This document shows, piece after piece, positions 37,915 to 46,029 of a DNA stretch of 64,000 nucleotides. The stretch spans positions 248,001 through 312,000 of the forward strand of contig NZ_OBEI01000001.1 in assembly GCF_900215515.1 (NCBI RefSeq). The letters run 5' to 3'. Within the stretch, counting starts at the first letter, position 1. The number at the start of each line of letters is the position of its first letter. The position numbers and the translations under genes are program-made. This stretch comes from Persephonella hydrogeniphila. Its GTDB lineage: Bacteria; Aquificota; Aquificia; Aquificales; Hydrogenothermaceae. Under the pieces are notes generated by a model. The model was not told where the DNA came from, did not search any database, and saw nothing but the letters and a program-made list of their open reading frames with translations.

Positions 37915-40506
37915 GTAGTTTTCCTCAGCGATGGGGCTGATCTGGATGCACTTTCAACAGGATACGGGATAACTCTTTTATATCCTGAAGCGAAGATTTT
38001 AATTCCTTCTGCAGTTTCAACAACAGTTAAATTAGCATATAAAAGGTTCGAGAACCTGTTAAAAAACAGAACAGTTTCTTACAAAGACCTAAAAGAGATA
38101 GACACCCTTTTCCTGTCAGACACAAATAACTATAAAAATGCTGTAAAAAAGCTAAAAGAATTTATCACAGACAAGACAAAAATCATAATATACGATCATC
38201 ATCCTGTAAGGGAAAAACTCCCTAAAAATATCATCAGGAAAATAAAAAACACAGGTGCAGCAGCAACAATAGTAGTAAATGAAATCAAAAAGAAAAAAGT
38301 AGAACTTTCTCCTGATGATTCAACAGTACTTGCCCTTGGTATATATGAAGATACAGGAAGCTTTACTTATAACTCAACTACAGAAAAAGATCTACAAGCA
38401 GCTGCGTATCTTCTTAAAAAGGGGGCTGACCTTGATACAATCAAAAATATCATCGAAGAAAGAATAGATCAGGAGCAGATATATATAATTCACCAGCTTG
38501 TCGAAAACATACAGTATTTCATATTAAAAGATAAAAAAATTATATTTACATTCGCTTATTATGATAGATACATCCCAGACATATCTGCCTTTTTACATAT
38601 GATAAAACCACTTCAGGAAGCTGACGCTTTTTTTGTCCTAATAAATGAGAAAGGTAAAACAAGTATAATAGCAAGATCAAAAAGAAAAGATATAGATGTA
38701 GGGAAAATAATGTCTTATCTTGGAGGAGGAGGTCATTATACAGCGGCAAGTGCAACAGTAAAAGGCCTTACTGTACAGGAAATAAAAAACTATATAGAAG
38801 GAGTGCTTTTATCTGAAGCGTATAAAAATAAAAAAATTGCAGATTTTATGTCTAAAGATATAATAACAGTTCCTAAAAATACACAGATAATTCAGATAAA
38901 AGAATTGATAGACAAAGCTCCGGTTTTATTTGTTATAAATGAAAAAGGAAAATTTACCGGAATAGTACTCTCACGGGTTCTAAAGGAAAGCCTAAGGCAT
39001 GGTATAGAAAATGTAAATATAGAAAATTTTGTAATAGACAGCATAATAACCTTTGAGCCTGAAACAACCCTCTCAGAAGCAGAAAAAATGATAACCCTAT
39101 CTTCTCAGGAGTACTTCCCTGTACTAAAAAATGGAATACCAGTAGGGGTGATAAACAGAACATACATAATAAAGATATTACACGGACAGGTCTTTGATTC
39201 AGAGAAAGATATATTTATTTCCAGAGAAAGAATAAAACCTAAATTTATGAACTACGAAAAAAAACTTCAAAAGTATCTGCCAGAACATATATTCCACCAC
39301 CTGAAAGAGATAGGAAAAATCTCCAAAAAATTAGGATTCAGTACGTATCTGGTAGGAGGAATAGTCAGAGATATAGTTTTAGGCAAAAAAAACTTAGATA
39401 TAGATCTTATAGTTGAGGGAGATGCAATAAAATTGGCAAAAGAGTATGCAAAGGAAAAAGGGTATCCATTTCACACATTTGATGAATTTATGACAGCCCA
39501 GATAACACTTGATACCGGAGAAAAAATAGACCTTGCCACAGCAAGAAAAGAAACATATACCCATCCTGGAGCATACCCAAAAGTAGAAAAAGCAACAATA
39601 AAAGAAGACCTGTACAGAAGAGATTTTACTATAAACACTCTGGCGATAGAGCTTACAGAAGGCAAATTTGGGATTTTAATAGACTTTTTCAACGGACTAA
39701 AAGACATAAAAGACAAAATGATAAGGATTCTGCACCAGCTGAGTTTCATAGAAGATCCGATAAGAATACTGAGAGCTTTAAGGTTTGCTGGCAGGCTTGG
39801 TTTTAGACTCGGGAAACCTACAGAAAAACTGCTAAAACTAGCTGTTGATGAAAACATGCTGGATGTAGCTCCTACAGGAAGAATAAATCTGGAACTGAAC
39901 TACTCTTTAAATGAAGAAAAAGTTATAGACATACTTATGCTTATGAATAGATACAGAGTGCTCCACAGTCTGATACCTGAATTCTATATGGATGAAAAAA
40001 GGGAAGAGATACTAAACAGACTGAGAGACACTATTATGTCCTTTGAGATGTTTTTTGATATAAAAATAGACAGAGTTTCAAACTATCTGCTTGCCCTTAC
40101 CTACCATCTACCTTTTGATATATCTTACAAATTACTGGAAAAGTATCACTTCTCAAAAAGTGTAAAATTTTTTGAAGAGTACTATGAAGTAAAAGATATT
40201 CTCAGAGAGATACCAGAAAAGGACTCCGACCTGTACAAAAAAATCAAATTTATAAGAAAAGATATTCTTGTTTATATATGTGCATCATCTGAGATAGAAC
40301 TTTCAGAAAGAATAATAAAAATACTGAAAAAAGAAGAAGAAAAACAACTTCTTATCTCCGGAAAAGACCTTAAAGAATTAGGGATTCCTCCATCTCCTCT
40401 GTACAAGAAGATCATAGATGACGTTTTTAAAAAATATCTTGATGATGAGATAAGATCAAAAAAAGAAGCGTTTGAATATGTAAAACAACGCTACATACAA
40501 CCGTAA
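37909..40506 (+). CDS. DHH-CBS-tRNA nucleotidyltransferase fusion (A- or CCA-adding enzyme)
   Basis: The protein has about 865 residues. Domains in order: DHH phosphoesterase (DTNNY, YDHHPVREKL), DHHA1 with GGGGHYTAASATVKG near 278, a CBS pair (about 310-440), then a class II nucleotidyltransferase head (YLVGGIVRDIVLG with DIDLIVEGD, near 485-510), RRDFTINTLAIEL and EDPIRILRALRFAGRLGFRL. The same architecture is known for the A-adding enzyme of Aquifex, which works with a separate CC-adding enzyme. TTG at 37909 is chosen because AAGGAGG ends 4 bases before it and the DHH fold starts there; an ATG at 37891 precedes the ribosome site. Confidence 0.88.
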   Translation: MQVVFLSDGADLDALSTGYGITLLYPEAKILIPSAVSTTVKLAYKRFENLLKNRTVSYKDLKEIDTLFLSDTNNYKNAVKKLKEFITDKTKIIIYDHHPVREKLPKNIIRKIKNTGAAATIVVNEIKKKKVELSPDDSTVLALGIYEDTGSFTYNSTTEKDLQAAAYLLKKGADLDTIKNIIEERIDQEQIYIIHQLVENIQYFILKDKKIIFTFAYYDRYIPDISAFLHMIKPLQEADAFFVLINEKGKTSIIARSKRKDIDVGKIMSYLGGGGHYTAASATVKGLTVQEIKNYIEGVLLSEAYKNKKIADFMSKDIITVPKNTQIIQIKELIDKAPVLFVINEKGKFTGIVLSRVLKESLRHGIENVNIENFVIDSIITFEPETTLSEAEKMITLSSQEYFPVLKNGIPVGVINRTYIIKILHGQVFDSEKDIFISRERIKPKFMNYEKKLQKYLPEHIFHHLKEIGKISKKLGFSTYLVGGIVRDIVLGKKNLDIDLIVEGDAIKLAKEYAKEKGYPFHTFDEFMTAQITLDTGEKIDLATARKETYTHPGAYPKVEKATIKEDLYRRDFTINTLAIELTEGKFGILIDFFNGLKDIKDKMIRILHQLSFIEDPIRILRALRFAGRLGFRLGKPTEKLLKLAVDENMLDVAPTGRINLELNYSLNEEKVIDILMLMNRYRVLHSLIPEFYMDEKREEILNRLRDTIMSFEMFFDIKIDRVSNYLLALTYHLPFDISYKLLEKYHFSKSVKFFEEYYEVKDILREIPEKDSDLYKKIKFIRKDILVYICASSEIELSERIIKILKKEEEKQLLISGKDLKELGIPPSPLYKKIIDDVFKKYLDDEIRSKKEAFEYVKQRYIQP

Positions 40507-40596
40507 AGAGGTACAAAGATGAGAAATTTAGATGGCAGTTTTGTAAAAAGCTGTGATTACGGTGAGTGGTGATTTAAGATTTATGGAATATATTAA

Positions 40597-40612
40597 TTCA
40601 CATAAATTTCAC
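40597..40612 (+). promoter_or_regulatory. Direct repeat TTCAC-N6-TTCAC before the response regulator gene
   Basis: TTCAC at 40597-40601 and 40608-40612 are 11 bases apart start to start, one helical turn, the layout bound by OmpR/PhoB-type regulators. The same pair recurs at 42455-42470. TATATA follows 16 bases later at 40629-40634, which would start transcription inside the first codons, so the site may drive a leaderless mRNA or act otherwise. Confidence 0.5.
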
Positions 40613-40636
40613 TTTTCAGGGATTAGAGTATATAAC

Positions 40637-41293
40637 ATGAAGATACTTGTAGTTGAAGATAATATAGAGCTGAACAATACGCTTAAAGAGATACTTGAGA
40701 TAAACAACTATCTCGTTGATGCTGTTTTTGATGGAGAACAGGCTTTAGAGTATCTAAATCTTTACGATTACGATCTGGTTATTTTAGACATAATGCTTCC
40801 TAAAATAGACGGATATAAAGTCTGCCAGATAATGAGAGATAAAGGAAATGATACTCCTGTTTTGATGCTAACAGCAAAAGACACCACACAGGACAAAGTA
40901 AAAGGACTTGATATAGGTGCAGATGATTATCTTGTTAAACCATTTGAGATAGATGAGCTACTCGCAAGGATAAGAGCCTTAATAAGAAGAGTTTCTGTAG
41001 AAAAATCCAATATCGTCCAGATAGGAGATATAAAAATAGATCTTGAAAAAAGAGAGGTTTATAAAGACGGAAAAAGTCTTATTATCACACCTAAACTCTT
41101 CTGCATACTGGAGCAGCTTATAAGAAACAGAGGAAAAGTTGTTACATACGAAAGTCTGATGAACAAATGCTGGGATATAACAGACTATCCATCAAGGGAA
41201 ACAGTCAGGGCTAATATAAAACTTTTGAGAAAGATACTACAGGATAAAGATATTATTCAGAATATCTCTGGAGTCGGATACAAAATAGAATGA
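40637..41293 (+). CDS. OmpR/PhoB-family response regulator
   Basis: The 218-residue regulator starts at ATG 40637 (KILVVEDNIELNNTLKEIL); the frame extends further upstream but not as receiver sequence. The receiver has the acidic pair VVEDN, phospho-acceptor LVILDIMLPKIDGYKV, MLTAKD and DDYLVKPF. The C-terminal winged helix ends with YPSRETVRANIKLLRKIL and NISGVGYKIE. Its stop overlaps the kinase ATG. The signal is unknown. The ribosome site is weak. Confidence 0.95.
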   Translation: MKILVVEDNIELNNTLKEILEINNYLVDAVFDGEQALEYLNLYDYDLVILDIMLPKIDGYKVCQIMRDKGNDTPVLMLTAKDTTQDKVKGLDIGADDYLVKPFEIDELLARIRALIRRVSVEKSNIVQIGDIKIDLEKREVYKDGKSLIITPKLFCILEQLIRNRGKVVTYESLMNKCWDITDYPSRETVRANIKLLRKILQDKDIIQNISGVGYKIE

Positions 41294-42450
41294 AATTAGA
41301 CCAGTTTCTAAAAGCCCGCTTTAAAATAACCCTTCTTATCTCGGCGATCTCAACTCTTATCCTATCAGCATTTTCTGGAAGTATTTACTATTTTTATAAA
41401 GAGCAGCTCCTTTATGAGATTTCTGATGAACTCAAAAGTATAGCCTTTGAAGTTTCAAAAGCTGTGGAAAATCCTGTTGTAGATTTTTCAATAGTAAAAA
41501 ATATCAATATCCCAGATGATACATACCTGTGTGTTTACAACAGAGATGCGAAAATGGTTTTTTACAAAAATAAGCTGTGTGATATCGATAGGTTTTTTCA
41601 GGGGTTTATCATAAAAGGATATGATGTCATGTTTGGAAGTTCTATAAAAAAAGGAGGTACTCTTTATAACGTCTACGTAGGAAAAGATCTGAGCAAAATT
41701 CTCGCAAACCTGGAAAAACTTAAACTTATCCTAATATATCTTACATTTGTTATATCAACAGTAATACTGGTTTTCTCTTTTATTATCTCAAAAAGAATAC
41801 TCTCTCCAATAAAAGAAACATTCGAAAAACAGGAAAGGTTTACACAGAACGTTTCTCATGACCTCAGAACTCCTCTGACGGTTATCTCTACGAACTTGTA
41901 TCTTATAAAACAAAAAGGATTCAAAAATATAGATCAGAATATAGAAAATATATCTAAGACAGTTGATTATATGAAAAATCTTGTATCTGATCTTCTGTTT
42001 ATAAGCCAGATAGGTGAGAAAGAGAAAAAAAATATAAATATAAACGAACTTATAAAAAAACAGCTATCTATTCTCTCTCCAAAAATAGAAGAAAAAAACC
42101 TAGGGATAGTATTTAAAGAGGAAGATCAGCTTGAGTTTGAGGCAAACGAAGCAGACATGGAAAAGCTATTCTCAAACTTACTTGAAAATGCAATAAAGTA
42201 CAACTACAGAAATGGTGAGATAATTATAATAATCAGGAAGAAATCAGTATATATCAAAAACACAGGAAAACTAATAAATAAAGAGAATATCGATAAGATT
42301 TTTGAGCGTTTTTACAGAGAAGACAAATCCAGAACTTCAGAAGGTTGTGGTCTCGGACTGGCAATAGTCAAAGAAATTGCAGACCATTACAGACTAAAAA
42401 TAAAAGTAAAAGTAGAAGGAATGCATAACGTCTTTACTGTAAAATTCTGA
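41290..42450 (+). CDS. Sensor histidine kinase
   Basis: The 386-residue kinase has two membrane segments (about 14-35 and 150-170) around a short extracytoplasmic sensor of some 110 residues. The H-box QNVSHDLRTPLTVIST, the N-box NLLENAIKYN, the F-box FERFYREDKSR and the G2 loop EGCGLGLAIVKEI are intact. The G1 loop reads KNTGKLI instead of D-x-G-x-G, a variant seen in some kinases. It overlaps the regulator gene by 4 bases and certainly forms a pair with it. Confidence 0.94.
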   Translation: MKLDQFLKARFKITLLISAISTLILSAFSGSIYYFYKEQLLYEISDELKSIAFEVSKAVENPVVDFSIVKNINIPDDTYLCVYNRDAKMVFYKNKLCDIDRFFQGFIIKGYDVMFGSSIKKGGTLYNVYVGKDLSKILANLEKLKLILIYLTFVISTVILVFSFIISKRILSPIKETFEKQERFTQNVSHDLRTPLTVISTNLYLIKQKGFKNIDQNIENISKTVDYMKNLVSDLLFISQIGEKEKKNININELIKKQLSILSPKIEEKNLGIVFKEEDQLEFEANEADMEKLFSNLLENAIKYNYRNGEIIIIIRKKSVYIKNTGKLINKENIDKIFERFYREDKSRTSEGCGLGLAIVKEIADHYRLKIKVKVEGMHNVFTVKF

Positions 42451-42454
42451 AATT

Positions 42455-42492
42455 TTCACAGCATTTTCACATTGGATTTATATACTTATAAT
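42455..42492 (+). promoter_or_regulatory. TTCAC direct repeat and -10 element after the kinase gene
   Basis: TTCAC occurs at 42455-42459 and 42466-42470, again 11 bases apart (the longer match is TTTTCACA twice). TATAAT follows at 42487-42492, exactly 16 bases after the second repeat. The spacing is the same as in front of the regulator gene. This looks like an activator-dependent promoter firing plus-strand into the intergenic region. Confidence 0.5.
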
Positions 42493-42498
42493 CGTAGA

Positions 42499-42579
42499 AG
42501 GTTTTAGGTCCACTTAAGTTTTCTCCTAAACCTCCTCCCCTCTCCCTCCTTTCCCCCTCAAAGGGGGATTTTTATTTTT
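42499..42579 (+). ncRNA. Candidate small RNA with anti-Shine-Dalgarno sequence
   Basis: Between the TATAAT at 42487 and the terminator at 42553 lies a non-coding stretch of about 60 bases, extremely rich in C and T (42522-42557). It contains CCTCCTCCCC and CCTCCTTT (42545-42552); the latter equals the anti-Shine-Dalgarno end of 16S rRNA. Such an RNA could pair with GGAGG ribosome sites. Promoter, body and terminator are inferred from sequence only. Confidence 0.35.
42553..42579 (+). terminator. Intrinsic terminator after the two-component operon
   Basis: CCCCCT-CAA-AGGGGG (42553-42567) forms a perfect 6-bp GC-rich stem with a 3-base loop, followed by ATTTTTATTTTT on the plus strand. It ends plus-strand transcripts from the kinase gene or the candidate small RNA. 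The T-tract runs into the stop codon of the opposing aroE gene. Confidence 0.8.
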
Positions 42580-43420
42580 CCTCTAAGACCCTCCTCATTA
42601 CTTCTACAGGTGCTTTTTTACCTGTCCATATTTCAAAGGCTTTAACTCCCTGATAGAGCAGCATAGGAAGTCCATCCTGATATTTACAACCTTTCTTTTC
42701 TGCTGCTTCTAACAGTTTTGTTTTTTTATATATTATATCAACAACTATATGTTCTTTTTTTATTTTAGAGTAATCAAACAAAGGAGGATCTTCATCTTTA
42801 AGTCCGACAGATGTCGTATTGACAATAACATCAACATTTTCTAAGTTTTCTTCTATCTTTTCAAGAGAAACAGGTTTTAGGATATCTTTAATAAACCGGT
42901 TAAGGGTTTTGAAATCTTCTATTATTCTGTTAACCCTCTCTAAAGTTCTGTTTGCAACAGTTATATGCTGAACTCCTTCTTTTATAAGACCGTACAAAAC
43001 AGCCCGTGATGCACCTCCAGCACCTATGACAAGAAATCTCTTATCGTGAATTACCGGTAATATTTCCTTTAAACCTTCTATAAATCCATATGAATCTGTA
43101 TTGTATCCTATCAGATAACCATCTAAGTTTTTTACTGTATTGGAAGCCCCTATATATCTAACCTCTTCTGACAGCTCATCTATATATTTTATTACTTCTT
43201 CTTTATGGGGAACTGTAACATTTATACCTTTAATAGATAAAGCTTTAACACCTTCTATAGCTGCCTGAAGATTTTCAGGCTTTACCTCAAATGGAAGATA
43301 AATACAGTTAAGACCAAGGGAGAAAAATGCAGCAGTCTGGAACTGAGGTGATTTTGAATGTTTAACAGGGTATCCTATAATTCCATAAACTTCTGTGTTC
43401 CCATTTACAGGAATTTCCAT
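42572..43420 (-). CDS. aroE: Shikimate dehydrogenase
   Basis: The 282-residue enzyme reduces 3-dehydroshikimate. It has the substrate-binding IGYPVKHSKSPQFQT (SKS motif), INVTVPHKEEV with the catalytic lysine, GASNTV, and the NADP motif VIGAGGASRAVLYGL. The C-terminal LLYQGVKAFEIWTG is typical. It directly follows the Nfu gene with 1-base overlap, so aromatic amino acid synthesis is tied to the Fe-S/sulfur cluster transcript. Confidence 0.97.
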   Translation of the reverse strand: MEIPVNGNTEVYGIIGYPVKHSKSPQFQTAAFFSLGLNCIYLPFEVKPENLQAAIEGVKALSIKGINVTVPHKEEVIKYIDELSEEVRYIGASNTVKNLDGYLIGYNTDSYGFIEGLKEILPVIHDKRFLVIGAGGASRAVLYGLIKEGVQHITVANRTLERVNRIIEDFKTLNRFIKDILKPVSLEKIEENLENVDVIVNTTSVGLKDEDPPLFDYSKIKKEHIVVDIIYKKTKLLEAAEKKGCKYQDGLPMLLYQGVKAFEIWTGKKAPVEVMRRVLEEK

Positions 43421-43674
43421 TATTTTTTTATCTCAAATTTGTGCTGTCCTATCTGTACTTTTTTAACCCAAGGCAAGAAATTCTTTATAGCCACAATAAT
43501 AACATCTTTCATTGTAATATCAGGAACAGGACATGTTGAACAGGCTCCAAGTAATTCCAGATAAACTGTGTCGTCCTCAACTTTAACCAGCCTGATATCT
43601 CCCATATCAAGGGCAAGAGCTGGTCTTATCATCTCAAGAACTTTTTCCACTTCCTGTTCTTTTGTTTTGACCAT
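43420..43674 (-). CDS. NifU C-terminal-like (Nfu) Fe-S scaffold
   Basis: The 84-residue protein consists of one Nfu domain: VEKVLEMIRPALALDMGDIRLV followed by LLGACSTCPVPDITMKDVI, where the C-x2-C pair (CSTC) is the cluster-binding motif. Stand-alone Nfu proteins carry 4Fe-4S clusters to targets. The ATG overlaps the stop of the DUF1858 gene. The IscU-type scaffold is in the same operon. Confidence 0.92.
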   Translation of the reverse strand: MVKTKEQEVEKVLEMIRPALALDMGDIRLVKVEDDTVYLELLGACSTCPVPDITMKDVIIVAIKNFLPWVKKVQIGQHKFEIKK

Positions 43675-43922
43675 TACTCTCTCTCCAAATTTGTTTTTGG
43701 TACATCTAACCCTAATTTTTCATGAATCTCTTTAAAAAACTCTTCCCTTTTATCATCGGGAAGGTTTAAAACATTAAAAGCTCCTTTTATACTTAACCTT
43801 TTTAAAGCTATATCTTCAAGTTTTTTTTCGTAAAAATAAGCAAAATACTTTCTAACTATCTCCTCGCTTTCTGGATACTCTTCAAGGAGGTGGAAAACCT
43901 TAGTTTCTTCTGTTATTCTCAT
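43674..43922 (-). CDS. DUF1858-like small protein
   Basis: The 82-residue protein begins ITEETKVFHLLEEYPESEEIVRKYF, the pattern of DUF1858 (a helical domain often near Fe-S or redox proteins), and has no cysteine, unlike several relatives. Function is unknown. It lies 4 bases after the TusA-like gene and overlaps the Nfu gene by 1 base. Confidence 0.65.
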   Translation of the reverse strand: MRITEETKVFHLLEEYPESEEIVRKYFAYFYEKKLEDIALKRLSIKGAFNVLNLPDDKREEFFKEIHEKLGLDVPKTNLERE

Positions 43923-43926
43923 CCTT

Positions 43927-44178
43927 TTAGTCCTGTGTTTTTCTTACATAAAAAATGTATATTCCATCTTCTTCTTTATAACCTAAAAACTCGTTCCCTG
44001 TCGTCTCACACCACGCAGGAACATCCTGAACAGCACCTTCGTCATCAGCAAGAAGTTCAATAATCTGTCCTTTTTCTGCTTTTTTCATAACTTTTGCCAG
44101 CTCTGTTATCGGGATAGGACAGTAAGTTCCGGTAGCATCATGAACTATATCTGGTTTTATGTTCTCTAACTCCATCAT
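43927..44178 (-). CDS. TusA/SirA-like sulfur carrier protein
   Basis: The 83-residue protein has the TusA signature DATGTYCPIPITELAKVMKK, where the cysteine in TYCPIP is the sulfur-accepting residue. A second cysteine occurs in PAWCETTGNEF. TusA proteins pass persulfide sulfur to tRNA-modifying or sulfur-oxidation enzymes. It overlaps the upstream PP-loop gene by 4 bases, pointing to sulfur delivery to that enzyme. Confidence 0.9.
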   Translation of the reverse strand: MMELENIKPDIVHDATGTYCPIPITELAKVMKKAEKGQIIELLADDEGAVQDVPAWCETTGNEFLGYKEEDGIYIFYVRKTQD

Positions 44179-45227
44179 ATCCTCCAGCTTTCTATAGTTT
44201 CTTCCTGCATTCTCTGCCCCGTGATTACACCTTTATTATTTCCTTCAGGAGATGTATATCTGATATCTATTTTACCATTTTCATCTGTTTTGGAGTACCT
44301 TGCAACAAGGTCTGCTATCATCTTTATCTCATCCTCTGTAAGTCCTCTGTTTTCAATCGTTTTTGCTATTGCAACGGCACCTTTACCGACAGGCTCAAAA
44401 AACCAGTAGTTGTTTTTTAAACCTTTTATAAAGTTTCCTTCACCTTCATTTCTTGACACAACCACTTTAGTTCCTGTTGGAAGCCTAAAATGTCTTCCTA
44501 TAGTGAGAAGGTAAAGATCTTCTCTTGTTATCCTGTTCTCTACAGATACAGTCTCAAGGTATTTTCTTGCAAAATTCTCATCAGTAAGATAACAGCACCC
44601 ACCTGCAGGTTGCTCAAATTCGTCTATTCCTAATTCTTTTGCAAGCTGTAGCTGTCTTTTCCTGCTTCTGCCTACTATTCCTTCAAGCTTTTCTCTGTCT
44701 ACCCAACCTTTTATTTCCGGTACTGTCGGAGGGAGAACTTTTGCAGAAAGAGGTTTTAGAACAAGACCTTCAACCCCAGCCTCTCTTTCTATGATTTTCA
44801 TCGCTTTGAGGTGCTGACTCATAGGTCTCTGGTTTAGAACTTCTCCTGATACTATAAAATCTGCATCAAATTCTTTCATCAGCTCTTTTGCCTTTTTATA
44901 CATAAAAGCTCTACAGTCTATGCAGGGATTTATATTTGATCCATAACCGTATTTCGGATTTGTTACTATATCAAAATAATCTTCTGATATATCAACTATC
45001 TCGAGTCTAAAGCCATATTTTGCTGCATACTTCAAGGCAGGATTCATATAATGGGAACCGTCAGGTTTTTTCTCTCCTCTTCTTCTCTTGGTCTCTGTAA
45101 TACAAAATCCCGTATAAAAATGAACTGCGATTACATCAATACCTTGATTCTGAACTAATTTAATGGCTAAAGTACTATCAAGACCTCCAGAGTATAAAGC
45201 TATAGCTCTTCTTTTATCCTTCATCAC
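44175..45227 (-). CDS. PP-loop ATPase of the MnmA/ThiI type with C-terminal NFACT-R-like domain
   Basis: The 350-residue protein has an ATP-pyrophosphatase motif LYSGGLDSTLAIKL at the N-terminus, NPCIDCRAFMYKKAKELM (C-x2-C, as in MnmA NPC), and VSGEVLNQRPMSQHLKAM. A GGCCYLTDENFARKY segment supplies paired cysteines. The C-terminal part (about 260-330) resembles an NFACT-R/DUF814 RNA-binding domain. A tRNA-thiolating enzyme is the likeliest role, using sulfur from the adjacent TusA, but neither THUMP nor the full MnmA tail is present, so tRNA position is open. Confidence 0.75.
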   Translation of the reverse strand: MMKDKRRAIALYSGGLDSTLAIKLVQNQGIDVIAVHFYTGFCITETKRRRGEKKPDGSHYMNPALKYAAKYGFRLEIVDISEDYFDIVTNPKYGYGSNINPCIDCRAFMYKKAKELMKEFDADFIVSGEVLNQRPMSQHLKAMKIIEREAGVEGLVLKPLSAKVLPPTVPEIKGWVDREKLEGIVGRSRKRQLQLAKELGIDEFEQPAGGCCYLTDENFARKYLETVSVENRITREDLYLLTIGRHFRLPTGTKVVVSRNEGEGNFIKGLKNNYWFFEPVGKGAVAIAKTIENRGLTEDEIKMIADLVARYSKTDENGKIDIRYTSPEGNNKGVITGQRMQEETIESWRI

Positions 45228-45682
45228 CCTATATGCTCTAAATCGATACCTTCTTCTTCCTCTTCTTCTATACAGTCTGGAATTTTATTTGCTTCTTCAA
45301 TTCTTCCCTGTTTTAAAAGGTAGTCTTTTATAGCAACATGGAGTGTTTCAAGACCTAAGTTTGTGCAGTGAATTTTCTGTGATGGAAGACCACCTAACTC
45401 TTCAAAAATCTCTTTGTATGTGAGATTCAGAGCATAGTCTATAGGTTTTCCCTTTACCATTTCTGTAAGAACAGAAGATACTGCGATAGCAGAACCACAT
45501 CCAAATGTTTTGAACTTGACATCTGTTATAACATCTGTTTCTTTATCAACTTTTATAGTAAAAAGCATTGCGTCTCCACATGATGGATTACCACACTGTC
45601 CATATCCATCCGGATCAGGTATCTCTCCAAGATTTCTCGGATTCATGAAATGATCCATCACCTTTTCAGTATATTCGAACAT
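45224..45682 (-). CDS. iscU: IscU/NifU N-terminal Fe-S scaffold
   Basis: The 152-residue scaffold starts YTEKVMDHFMNPRNLGEI and has the three cluster cysteines in SCGDAM (Cys35), FGCGSAIA (about 63) and IHCTNLGLE (about 106), plus an acidic C-terminal tail (CIEEEEEEG). The usual LPPVK chaperone motif is not seen. No cysteine desulfurase gene is in this operon. It is the first gene of a six-gene unit running to aroE and is divergent from a small regulator gene. Confidence 0.93.
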   Translation of the reverse strand: MFEYTEKVMDHFMNPRNLGEIPDPDGYGQCGNPSCGDAMLFTIKVDKETDVITDVKFKTFGCGSAIAVSSVLTEMVKGKPIDYALNLTYKEIFEELGGLPSQKIHCTNLGLETLHVAIKDYLLKQGRIEEANKIPDCIEEEEEEGIDLEHIG

Positions 45683-45808
45683 ATCTAAACCTCCTGAATT
45701 TTTATCCTTGCCTTCAATTTATTACTTATAATACAGCCTCTCAATGAGTTAAATCATAAACGATTCCTATCGAAATATTAATTATACTAACTTTTTGGAG
45801 GTAGGGAT

Positions 45809-45988
45809 ATGTCTGTAGAAGAAAAAGTTTTAGAAGCGATGAAAAAAGCAGGAAAACCTCTAAAGACAGGAGAAATAGTAGAAATCACAGGTCTGGACAA
45901 AAAAGAAGTAGAAAAAGCTATAAAAAAACTCAAAAAAGAAGGGAAAATTGAATCTCCAAAAAGATGTTACTATACCCCTGCCGGCTAA
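45809..45988 (+). CDS. Small winged-helix regulator (59 aa)
   Basis: This short gene has GGAGG 9 bases before its ATG. The product is a single helix-turn-helix/winged-helix: EEKVLEAMKKAGKPLKTGEI, then the recognition helix region TGLDKKEVEKAIKKLKKEG and a wing ending KRCYYTPAG. It resembles the 66-residue protein at 59672-59872, including the Arg-Cys-Tyr near the wing. It is divergent from iscU, so control of the Fe-S operon is plausible but unproved. It may be related in fold to DsrD. Confidence 0.75.
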   Translation: MSVEEKVLEAMKKAGKPLKTGEIVEITGLDKKEVEKAIKKLKKEGKIESPKRCYYTPAG

Positions 45989-46029
45989 AAGTTGTATTAT
46001 TATATTAAAAGGTTCTTGGCAGGGTTTAA

